This document shows, in pieces, positions 8,155-14,747 of a stretch of 64,000 bases of DNA (positions are counted from its first letter, which is position 1; each line of letters starts with the position of its first letter). The notes under the pieces were generated by a model. It saw only the letters and a list, made by a program, of their open reading frames with translations. It searched no databases and was not told where the DNA came from. Both the position numbers and the translations under genes were made by a program. Source of the DNA: an uncultured Lachnospiraceae bacterium. Lineage in GTDB: Bacteria > Bacillota > Clostridia > Lachnospirales > Lachnospiraceae. The stretch covers positions 44,614 to 108,613 of the forward strand of contig CAJUAE010000002.1 in the NCBI GenBank assembly GCA_910583965.1, given 5' to 3'.

Positions 8155-8186
8155 AGCAGTACCCGCCAAATACTCACGGGTATGCT
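8155..8186 (+). other. Stem-loop between perR and rbr
   Basis: AGCAGTACCCG pairs with CGGGTATGCT around an 11-nt loop, with no U-run. It sits 27 nt before the rubrerythrin start and probably marks mRNA processing or differential stability that lets rbr exceed perR. Function inferred only. Confidence 0.4.
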
Positions 8187-8212
8187 TAAATAATATTAAG
8201 GAGGACTTTCAA

Positions 8213-8752
8213 ATGAAATTTGTATGTAATGTATGTGGTTATGTTTATGAGGGAGACAGCGCACCAGAAAGATGCCCACACTGTAATGCACCTGCTGAGA
8301 AATTCTCAGCACAGGCTGGCGAGAAAACTTGGGCTGCAGAGCATGTTGTCGGTGTAGCGCAGGGTTGCAGTGAGGATATCATGGCTGACTTAAGAGCAAA
8401 CTTTAACGGCGAGTGTACAGAGGTTGGTATGTATCTTGCAATGGCAAGAGTTGCGCACAGAGAAGGCTATCCTGAGATTGGTCTTTACTGGGAGAAAGCT
8501 GCATGGGAAGAAGCAGAACATGCTGCAAAATTTGCAGAACTGTTAGGCGAAGTTGTGACAGACTCTACCAAGAAAAATCTTGAGATGCGTGTCGAGGCAG
8601 AAAACGGCGCAACCGCTGGCAAATTTGACCTTGCAAAGCGCGCAAAGGCTGCTAATCTTGACGCAATCCATGACACTGTTCATGAGATGGCTCGTGACGA
8701 GGCTAGACATGGCAAAGCGTTTGAAGGCTTGTTAAAGAGATATTTTGGTTAA
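8213..8752 (+). CDS. rbr: Reverse rubrerythrin (rubredoxin domain first)
   Basis: 179-aa non-haem iron protein that reduces hydrogen peroxide (and protects against oxygen) in anaerobes. The rubredoxin-like Fe(SCys)4 domain is N-terminal (Cys5, Cys8, Cys21, Cys24), then a four-helix diiron ferritin-like domain (about 45-179) with Glu/His ligands in GECTEVGMYLAMA, EEAEHAAKFAEL and DEARHGKAFEGL. This domain order is the reverse of classical rubrerythrin. The start at 8213 has an ideal AAGGAGG; an upstream in-frame extension to 8147 has no ribosome binding site and spoils the rubredoxin N-terminus. Co-transcribed with perR, so expected to be peroxide-induced. Confidence 0.95.
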   Translation: MKFVCNVCGYVYEGDSAPERCPHCNAPAEKFSAQAGEKTWAAEHVVGVAQGCSEDIMADLRANFNGECTEVGMYLAMARVAHREGYPEIGLYWEKAAWEEAEHAAKFAELLGEVVTDSTKKNLEMRVEAENGATAGKFDLAKRAKAANLDAIHDTVHEMARDEARHGKAFEGLLKRYFG

Positions 8753-8790
8753 TTAAAGATACCATAAAATCAAGGAAAACAGGCATTTTA

Positions 8791-8826
8791 AGGGGATTGG
8801 CTCTTTTGGGCTAATCCTCTTTTTTG
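8791..8826 (+). terminator. Terminator of perR-rbr
   Basis: AGGGGATTGGC pairs with GCTAATCCTCT and is followed by TTTTTT, 38 bp after the rbr stop. Confidence 0.85.
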
Positions 8827-8854
8827 GCTTTAATAACTGTGTAAGATTTTAAAG

Positions 8855-8887
8855 TGGATATTCTTTTTATATTTAAAAAAATATCCA
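8855..8887. terminator. A/T-rich hairpin before the 8921-9364 gene end
   Basis: TGGATAT (8855-8861) and ATATCCA (8881-8887) flank an A/T-rich loop. It lies 33 bp beyond the stop of the minus-strand gene, so it may end that transcript, but the U-run is weak. Confidence 0.4.
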
Positions 8888-8920
8888 TTCTAAAAACATG
8901 CTATTACACATTTGTGTTTG

Positions 8921-9364
8921 TTAATGCAACCGTTTTTTACTTTTTTGTGTTTTTAAAATAATACGAGCAAGAATTGCAGATTCTAAATTTTTCAAAAGTT
9001 CAACGCTTTCATCATCAAATTCTCTTAAGAGATCCTTAAGCGAATTGAAATATTTAAAGAAATCTTCAAGTTTTTCTTCCCCCATAGCTAAAATTGCCTC
9101 ACTCGTAAAATCATCAACAGCTTCTATCTTGAGCCTATCCAGAGCATTTTTCAATTTTACAGCCTCATAAGCCATCTTGTACGAAGAATGTGGATTCTGC
9201 CGCTGATACGCAACAATCATCTTGATTTCCTCGACCTGTTCTTTCGTGAAAAGTTCATAGCGCCCGATCTTTCCCTCATCTTGGTAAATTTTTCGGATTT
9301 TTCGGATTCCTGAAGCGTCCAGACCAGTCATTTTTTTTGTATCTTCTGTTGAAATTCTGACCAT
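8921..9364 (-). CDS. Unknown protein with MerR-like helix-turn-helix
   Basis: 147 aa, basic C-terminus. The first 70 residues (ISTEDTKKMTGLDASGIRK, then YELFTKEQVEEIKMI) resemble a helix-turn-helix plus wing of the MerR type, where a Tyr-rich wing is followed by a helix resembling DIERLKFI. The remainder is helical and charged with no effector domain that I recognise. A DNA-binding regulator is plausible but unproven. Start at ATG 9364 with an AAAGGAG-type site (TTTACTCCTTTCTG on the plus strand). The gene stands alone; a 144-bp repeat lies directly upstream at 9396-9539 and could contain its promoter. Confidence 0.65.
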   Translation of the reverse strand: MVRISTEDTKKMTGLDASGIRKIRKIYQDEGKIGRYELFTKEQVEEIKMIVAYQRQNPHSSYKMAYEAVKLKNALDRLKIEAVDDFTSEAILAMGEEKLEDFFKYFNSLKDLLREFDDESVELLKNLESAILARIILKTQKSKKRLH

Positions 9365-9395
9365 GTTTTACTCCTTTCTGTGTTTATCTTTTCAG

Positions 9396-9539
9396 CAGTT
9401 TACAAGTTTTTGTAAAAATTATATTTTATGGTTTCGCATTGAATCAATATTCAATTTTCCTGTATTTTGCAGACGATAAAGTTTATATTTATTACATTTT
9501 AAACAGCAAATTGAGTAAATTTTAAAAAGTTATAAACTG
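9396..9539. repeat. MITE-like dispersed repeat, copy 1
   Basis: 144 bp with terminal inverted repeats (CAGTTTACAA at the left; TTATAAACTG at the right), A/T-rich, non-coding. It is roughly 85 percent identical by eye to 32463-32607, in the same orientation. In the 545-bp gap 9365-9909 I otherwise see only A/T-rich sequence and the sigma-factor promoter candidate. Confidence 0.8.
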
Positions 9540-9828
9540 GAGTTTTGTGCCTATAAAATACAAACATTCTGTATTTGTATCTCTTAGCATCATTATAAGA
9601 TATATTTTCTTTTCTGTCAATTAATTTTTGTGTGTATACACACATTATTTTATTTTTTTGTATCCATACCAATACAAAATATTTTATTATACTCAAATAT
9701 GATTAAAGAACTGTGCGTTTGTCCTCTTAAAAGCTTACAATAGAACAGAAAAATAATGATTGATTCCATTTTCTTTCTCTGTTTTTTATAATTTTGATAG
9801 CAAACAAAAAACACTTTATTTCAAAAAA

Positions 9829-9857
9829 TTGTAACCAATTCCTTTTTTGTATTGTAT
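9829..9857 (+). promoter_or_regulatory. Candidate promoter of the ECF sigma operon
   Basis: TTGTAA (9829-9834), 17-bp spacer, TTGTAT (9852-9857). The GTAACC within the -35 could also be read as the AAC-centred -35 of an ECF-sigma promoter, which would make the operon self-activating. Weak evidence. Confidence 0.3.
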
Positions 9858-9909
9858 CATTAGTGAAAGGCTTTTCAAAGACAAGTAAAATTTGCACGAA
9901 GGAGCGCTC

Positions 9910-10392
9910 ATGAGACAGACAGTACAAGAACTGGCAGCGTTATACCAGAGCAATCTCTTTGTTGTGGCATTTAATATCTGTAAAAATGCACAGGACGCAG
10001 AAGATATTGTTCAGGAAACATTTGTCCAGTATTATATTATCAGAAAAGAGTTTGAAAGTGAGCAGCATATACGCGCATGGTTGATACGGGTAGCCGTCAA
10101 TAAGGCGAAAAATGTCACCCGCACTTTCTGGAGACGCAACAAAGTTTCGATTGAAGATTATATGGAAACACTTACTTTTGAGACACCAGAATCAGAGAAT
10201 TTATTTGAAACGGTAATGCATCTTCCAGAAAAATACCGCATTGTCATTCATTTATATTATTATGAAGATTATGCGGTTCGTGAAATCGCAGATATCCTAA
10301 AGCTGAGCGAAAGTAATGTAAAAATTAGATTGTCGCGCGGGCGTGCGCTGCTCAAAAAAATATTGAAGGAGGAATGGGATGATGACAAATAA
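9910..10392 (+). CDS. ECF-type RNA polymerase sigma factor
   Basis: 160 aa. Region 2 (about 10-75) contains DAEDIVQETFVQYY; region 4 (about 100-155) contains LPEKYRIVIHLYYYEDYAVREIADILKLSESNVKIRLSRGRALL, typical of sigma-70 ECF factors of the SigV/SigW kind. No region 3 is present. The ATG at 9910 follows AAGGAG by 5 nt; an in-frame TTG at 9892 lacks a site. The stop overlaps the start of the next gene (10379), the usual coupling of a sigma factor with its anti-sigma factor. It probably directs an envelope or stress response. Confidence 0.92.
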   Translation: MRQTVQELAALYQSNLFVVAFNICKNAQDAEDIVQETFVQYYIIRKEFESEQHIRAWLIRVAVNKAKNVTRTFWRRNKVSIEDYMETLTFETPESENLFETVMHLPEKYRIVIHLYYYEDYAVREIADILKLSESNVKIRLSRGRALLKKILKEEWDDDK

Positions 10393-11035
10393 AGAACGAT
10401 ACAAACAGGCGTTTTCTGCACTTCCGTCCTCCCAACAATTTCATTTGGAGGAAGCAGAAATGACACAGATTCATAAAAAACACAAAAAAAATATAACAGT
10501 TGCCGCAGCAATTGCATGTGCAGTTATTATTGGCGGCTCTGGAACCGTATACGCTGCAGATATTGGCGGTATTCAAGAAAAGATTTCTGTATGGCTTTAT
10601 GGAAAACAGACCGAGGTAGATGTCACCGAAAATGAGAATGGCGGATACATCTTTTTCTATGATCGCGGAAATGGAACAGAAGAAATGTCTGCTTATGGCG
10701 GTGTCAACATTGATCCAAACGGCAGTCAGACTTGGCTAACTGCTGATCAACTTGCCACGACCATCAGTGCGTCTGCCAGTATCGAAAAAGACGCGGACGG
10801 CAAAGTATGGATCTATTATTATGACCAGAAACAAGATATAACAGATCTGTTTGACAAAAATGGTATTTGCCAAATCACAATGACACATGAAGGGAAAAGC
10901 ATCTTTCTGACTATCTCTGAAAATGAATACGGTGGATATTCTTTGACACAGACTGATGACACCCCAGAGACTTCTACAAGCACCACGACGACGACTACCA
11001 CCACCACTACAAATATTATCACCACAGAGGACTAA
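10379..11035 (+). CDS. Probable membrane anti-sigma factor with Thr-rich tail
   Basis: 218 aa with a short cytoplasmic N-terminus (about 1-38), one transmembrane helix (about 39-60) and an extracytoplasmic domain of beta-like repeats (ENENGGYIFFYDRGNG; ENEYGGYSL). The tail (about 195-214) has a run of ten Thr codons. Start overlaps the sigma gene by 14 bp, with AAGGAGG at 10366-10372. Topology and translational coupling argue for the anti-sigma factor of the ECF protein. No zinc anti-sigma Cys/His motif is seen, so it would be of the single-TM RsiV/DUF4179-like kind. The repetitive ACN codons could be a slippage site. Confidence 0.7.
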   Translation: MMTNKERYKQAFSALPSSQQFHLEEAEMTQIHKKHKKNITVAAAIACAVIIGGSGTVYAADIGGIQEKISVWLYGKQTEVDVTENENGGYIFFYDRGNGTEEMSAYGGVNIDPNGSQTWLTADQLATTISASASIEKDADGKVWIYYYDQKQDITDLFDKNGICQITMTHEGKSIFLTISENEYGGYSLTQTDDTPETSTSTTTTTTTTTTNIITTED

Positions 11036-11038
11036 TTT

Positions 11039-11078
11039 AGAATCGAGTAGGGAAGATAAACCTTCCCTACTCGATTCT
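11039..11078. terminator. Bidirectional terminator, GAGTAGGGAAG palindrome family
   Basis: AGAATCGAGTAGGGAAG and CTTCCCTACTCGATTCT form a perfect 17-bp stem with a 6-nt loop between two convergent genes, followed by AAAATTTT. Related palindromes sit at 14624-14652 and 34765-34795. Confidence 0.85.
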
Positions 11079-11883
11079 AAAATTTTCCACCCCCACCACC
11101 ATGTGTCCTGCCAGAGGAAGAAGTATGTGTTTGGGAGCCTCCTTTAGAGCTGCTCTCTTTCTGTCGTACTTTACGGTCAACATGAGAATACAAAAACAAG
11201 TCTCTAGCCTCTGTAACATTCATACTTCCACTTTTTATATATGTAGATGCGGCTGACTGAAATCGCACAGATTTCATGCCTGCGCGCATTGTCATTGCAA
11301 CAATAACTGCAATAATCAGTCCAATAATAAGGGATCTAATTAAATTATATCCAATAGAAAATGGTGCCTTGGGAAGTTCCCCAATATCATAAGCTTCCCC
11401 TGTTCGCGCCTGTGCAATAAATTCATCACAAAGGCGTGCAAATTGGGTAAACGCCTTCTCATAATCACCGTCGCTTAACGCTGACAAAAACTGTTCTGAT
11501 AAGTATGTTATTCCAGCGTCTGTAAAGGCTATAATACCATATCCGGCAGTAGAAATCCACCAATCTCTGTCCTCCATACTTATAAGAAGTAATACCCCAT
11601 CTTTTTCCACGCCAAAACCATATCCATTTTCATCATAAAAATCATCAGCGTACACTGTAGGCGATTTTCCATCCAGAGTGTTTGTTGTGACAATAACAAT
11701 ATCCAATTGTTGTCTCTCACTAATTTCATCTAATATTGACAGAAGTCTATTCTCCTCTGATTCCGTCAAAAGATCCGCATAATCCACAAGTCTTGAAGTT
11801 TTTGCTTCTGCGGCACAAACCACCATGCCAAAGGACAAACAAAAAATTGCAATCAGTAAAACAGCCCTAATTCTTTTTTTCAT
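11077..11883 (-). CDS. TPM-domain membrane protein (YdjH/YgcG-like)
   Basis: 268 aa. Signal peptide (about 1-25), TPM domain (about 28-160: LVDYADLLTESEENRL, LDIVIVTTNTLDGKSP, YADDFYDENGYG, DGVLLLISMEDRDWWISTAGYG), a transmembrane helix (about 180-200), then a cytoplasmic Ser-rich tail ending in the Gly-rich GGGGGKF seen in many TPM proteins. Start at ATG 11883 behind GGGAGAG; a GTG at 11910 would overlap the upstream gene. Third gene of an SPFH/zinc-ribbon/TPM operon like B. subtilis ydjI, ydjG and ydjH, where YdjG and YdjH work with PspA in envelope stress. The function here is inferred from that. Confidence 0.85.
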   Translation of the reverse strand: MKKRIRAVLLIAIFCLSFGMVVCAAEAKTSRLVDYADLLTESEENRLLSILDEISERQQLDIVIVTTNTLDGKSPTVYADDFYDENGYGFGVEKDGVLLLISMEDRDWWISTAGYGIIAFTDAGITYLSEQFLSALSDGDYEKAFTQFARLCDEFIAQARTGEAYDIGELPKAPFSIGYNLIRSLIIGLIIAVIVAMTMRAGMKSVRFQSAASTYIKSGSMNVTEARDLFLYSHVDRKVRQKESSSKGGSQTHTSSSGRTHGGGGGKF

Positions 11884-11900
11884 AACAGATCTCTCCCTTA

Positions 11901-12983
11901 TTATAGCCACAATAAATAGCTGATGCCAAAAGCTACGACACTAATAACGCCCCATAATCCAAACAGCCATCTGGCAAAAGCGCCATTGTCTACGGGCAGA
12001 TCACCGACTAATTTTCCAGTTTGTCCATTCATTGCAAAAATGTATTTCTTATTTTTCCATGTCGTATTTAAAATCCACACTGGATACAGCGCATATTTTG
12101 CGTGCCCATTGTGCAGACGGACACTTGTAGATTCTGGGATAACCGAAAGATAGCCCTGTACAGTTTTTGCAAAACTTTCCTGCGCGCTTTGCTTAATACG
12201 TTCATTTGCCCGCGCAACACTTTGCTTTGCATCTACATCATATTTATCTGCCAAATATCCAGCCAGATAGGCAGTTTGAAAATCCACTGCATCAGAAAAG
12301 TCAAAAGGTTCTATAGACTCCATTAAATCATCTGGCATCTTGGAAGAACCATCTACCGGAACACGCTCAAAACCAATTGTTCCTCCACGCATCACCGCAT
12401 AATGGCTGGTCTGTGTATAATGATAGTTGCTGTCACTCCAACTGCGAACTCTTGTCGCCCTGTAGCGAATATTGGCCTCTGCCTGCGCATCAAACAGCCA
12501 AAATGGCACATAAATGCCCTTTACTTCATCAATATGATTTTGGTTTTTAAATACTTTTGGCAGAAAAGGTTTGTTTTTATAGTGTCTGTTTAATGCTTCT
12601 TTTGCCGCTTTTTTATCCAGCTTGAACGGAATCACATAATCAGGTTTTAATGCGCCGGAAAATTGCCCCATCATCACTACAGGATTTCCACAATAAGGGC
12701 AGGAAGTCGCCCCAGTATTCTCATCACCAACAATTTCTCCGCCGCAGGATTTGCAAATATATGTTCTTAAATTTTGCATCTCATCTTCCTGCCACTCAGA
12801 ATTTGTTGAAACCTCCCAATCCATTTGATCTGCCTGTTCATTTTTCAATTCGTTGTCATATCCTGCCAGTGCTTCCATCTCAAATTCCGTATCACAGAAG
12901 GGACATTTCATTTTCTGTATTGAACTGTCAAAAGTAATTGCACCGCCACAGCAGGGACATTTATATTCCTTTAGTTGTGCCAT
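11901..12983 (-). CDS. Double zinc-ribbon protein with C-terminal TM (YdjG-like)
   Basis: 360 aa. Two TFIIB-like zinc ribbons: Cys9/Cys12 with Cys27/Cys30, and YICKSCGG with SCPYCGN (about 76-97). Next comes a domain of about 220 residues with YVPFWLFDAQAEANIRYRATR and a later WILNTTWKNKKYIFAMNGQTGKLVGDLP that looks beta-rich, then a C-terminal transmembrane helix (about 338-358). This matches the YdjG group of predicted membrane zinc-ribbon proteins. Start at 12983 with GGGAGA upstream; the stop is 17 bp before the TPM gene. It probably forms a complex with the TPM protein and the SPFH protein. Confidence 0.82.
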   Translation of the reverse strand: MAQLKEYKCPCCGGAITFDSSIQKMKCPFCDTEFEMEALAGYDNELKNEQADQMDWEVSTNSEWQEDEMQNLRTYICKSCGGEIVGDENTGATSCPYCGNPVVMMGQFSGALKPDYVIPFKLDKKAAKEALNRHYKNKPFLPKVFKNQNHIDEVKGIYVPFWLFDAQAEANIRYRATRVRSWSDSNYHYTQTSHYAVMRGGTIGFERVPVDGSSKMPDDLMESIEPFDFSDAVDFQTAYLAGYLADKYDVDAKQSVARANERIKQSAQESFAKTVQGYLSVIPESTSVRLHNGHAKYALYPVWILNTTWKNKKYIFAMNGQTGKLVGDLPVDNGAFARWLFGLWGVISVVAFGISYLLWL

Positions 12984-13002
12984 CTTTTCTTATCTCCCAT
13001 TC

Positions 13003-13018
13003 GTCCGCTCTAGCGGAC
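13003..13018. other. Hairpin between the SPFH and zinc-ribbon genes
   Basis: GTCCGC-TCTA-GCGGAC. It lies 20 bp ahead of the zinc-ribbon gene start with no U-run, so it is more likely an RNA stability or processing element than a terminator. A second small hairpin GCAGC-CTTT-GCTGC lies about 50 bp upstream. Confidence 0.4.
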
Positions 13019-13103
13019 ATTCTAACTAACAAATCTAGCGTAAAACTTAGCACTTCTGTGCAAAGCAGCCTTTGCTGCGAACAGCTAGAAGTACATCTTA
13101 TAG

Positions 13104-14414
13104 CTATCTTCTGTCACTCTCGTCAAAAACATCGCCGCATTCTGGACAGAATTTAGGAGGGTGCGCGGGATCTTCTGGCTCCCAGCCACACTTGTCACAG
13201 CGATAAAGTGGTGTTCCTTCCGGCTTTTTTGCACCACAATTCTGACAAAATTTGCCCTTGTTCACAGTGCCGCAGGAACAGGTCCACCCATTATTTTCAG
13301 GCTTTGGCGCTCCACATTCGGGACAAAATTTTCCTGTGGAAATAGCACCACAAGAACATTTCCAACTGTCAGAAGAAGCTGTCGGCGTCGCGGAAGCTGG
13401 TGCCTGCTGCTGTCCCATTGCAAACAAATTCTGCGCATTCATACCGCCTACATTCATCGCCATACCCATGCCCACAAAACCATTCATTGCGCCCGCTGCA
13501 TTTCCGGCGGCTGTGCGCATTGCATCCGCCTGTGCACCTGCTAGCGTAGCGCCTGCCATATTTGGATTCTGCAAAACAGCTGTGCGCTGAAGTTGCTTAA
13601 TCATCTCAGCATCCTCTGGTGGCAAAGAAACAGAACCAAGCGCAATGCTAACCACTTTCAATCCGCGCAGTTTGCCCCATTTTGTGGAGAGCGCAGAGTT
13701 CATAGCCTCCTCCAATTCCGTATTGTGAGAAACAATTTGATTTGGACGCAGTTCCAGTTCAGATAGCCTGCCAAACGCAGGTTGCAGTGCACTGATAAAT
13801 TCTGTTTTCAACTGCTTTTCAATCTCATCTCTCATATACACTTGTTCCACATTGCCACAAACTTTTGTGTAGAACAAGAGTGGATCTGCTATCATGTACG
13901 AATATACACCAGAACAGCGAATAGAAACATCCACATCAAGTCCAAGCCTAGAATCTACTACGCGGAATGGAATAGGATTTGGTGTGCCAAATTTATTGTC
14001 CATAATTTCCTTGACATTAAAATAATATACGCGTTGATCTTTTCCTGTATCACCGCCATAGGTAAAGCGTTTTCCTATTGTGCGGAAAGTATCTGCAATC
14101 CCTTTTCCAAGACTGCCAGAAAAGATACTTGGCTCTGTAGAGGAATCATATGTAAATTGCCCCGGTTCCGCGCAGACCTCAACAACTTTTCCCTGCTCCA
14201 CAATAATCATACACTGCCCATCTGCCACAGCAATACCTGAACCGTTGGAAATAATATTGTCATTTCCCTTTGTATTGGAAGAACGGTTGCTAATACGCTT
14301 CTGCCCCTTTACTACCAACACATCTTGATCGAGTGCATCACAGTAAAAAAACTCTTTCCATTGATCGGCAAGTGTGCCGCCTGCTGCTCCCAATGCTGCT
14401 TTGATAAGTCCCAT
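13104..14414 (-). CDS. SPFH-domain protein with C-terminal zinc ribbons (YdjI-like)
   Basis: 436 aa. The N-terminal 300 residues form an SPFH/band-7-like domain of the virion-core type (GQKRISNRSSNTKG, GSGIAVADGQCMIIVEQGKVVE, LGLDVDVSIRCSGVYSYMIADP, RGLKVVSIALGSVSLPPEDAEMI). An Ala/Gly/Met-rich linker follows (about 285-345). Three zinc ribbons close the protein: WKCSCG..FCPECG, WTCSCG..FCQNCG and YRCDKCG..FCPECG. SPFH proteins oligomerise on membranes; this soluble class is thought to form scaffolds with partner membrane proteins. First gene of the operon, start 14414 with AAAGGGG; TATAAT on the minus strand at 14472-14477 is its likely -10. Confidence 0.88.
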   Translation of the reverse strand: MGLIKAALGAAGGTLADQWKEFFYCDALDQDVLVVKGQKRISNRSSNTKGNDNIISNGSGIAVADGQCMIIVEQGKVVEVCAEPGQFTYDSSTEPSIFSGSLGKGIADTFRTIGKRFTYGGDTGKDQRVYYFNVKEIMDNKFGTPNPIPFRVVDSRLGLDVDVSIRCSGVYSYMIADPLLFYTKVCGNVEQVYMRDEIEKQLKTEFISALQPAFGRLSELELRPNQIVSHNTELEEAMNSALSTKWGKLRGLKVVSIALGSVSLPPEDAEMIKQLQRTAVLQNPNMAGATLAGAQADAMRTAAGNAAGAMNGFVGMGMAMNVGGMNAQNLFAMGQQQAPASATPTASSDSWKCSCGAISTGKFCPECGAPKPENNGWTCSCGTVNKGKFCQNCGAKKPEGTPLYRCDKCGWEPEDPAHPPKFCPECGDVFDESDRR

Positions 14415-14471
14415 AATAATACCCCTTTCCGCATACTTTCACATAATTTCTAAGTTTATTTTTTCCTATCC

Positions 14472-14477
14472 ATTATA
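14472..14477 (-). promoter_or_regulatory. Likely -10 of the SPFH operon
   Basis: TATAAT preceded by GACTTGA, 58 bp before the SPFH gene. No consensus -35 at 16-18 bp. The 333-bp gap 14415-14747 otherwise holds a GCTTTAGC/CGCGATAAACGCG structured stretch (14565-14600), a GAGTAGG palindrome (14624-14652) and the ftsH terminator. Confidence 0.4.
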
Positions 14478-14623
14478 TCAAGTCTTTCGCGTGACGCCTA
14501 GACACAATTACAAAAAATAAAAGATTTTGTATTTCCAATCAAGCAGGGAAAATTTATCTTTTTTACGCGCGATAAACGCGGATAGCTTTAGCAGCATAGT
14601 TCTTCTGTATAGATCTATGTAAT

Positions 14624-14652
14624 CGAGTAGGAAAGGTTGCTTCCCCTACTCG
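14624..14652. repeat. CGAGTAGG palindrome, family copy 2
   Basis: CGAGTAGGAAA..TTCCCCTACTCG, preceded by TAATCGAG and followed by CGCGC. It shares sequence with 34765-34795 beyond the stem. No U-run on either side, so it is not a standard terminator. Confidence 0.6.
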
Positions 14653-14714
14653 CCGCGCAACCCGTGTGCCGCCTTAGCGGCTTGTTTCCTCTGCACAGGT
14701 CTGTGCATAAAAAC

Positions 14715-14740
14715 AGCCACCCTTTATCATTTGGGTGGCT
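14715..14740 (-). terminator. Terminator after ftsH
   Basis: AGCCACCC (14715-14722) and GGGTGGCT (14733-14740) form an 8-bp stem, followed on the minus strand by GTTTTTAT. Starts 8 bp after the ftsH stop. Confidence 0.88.
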
Positions 14741-14747
14741 AAAATTA

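Noticed and set aside
9499..9927. Short minus-strand frames in the repeat and gap before the sigma gene
   Set aside because: A/T-rich, no ribosome binding site, overlap the MITE-like repeat.
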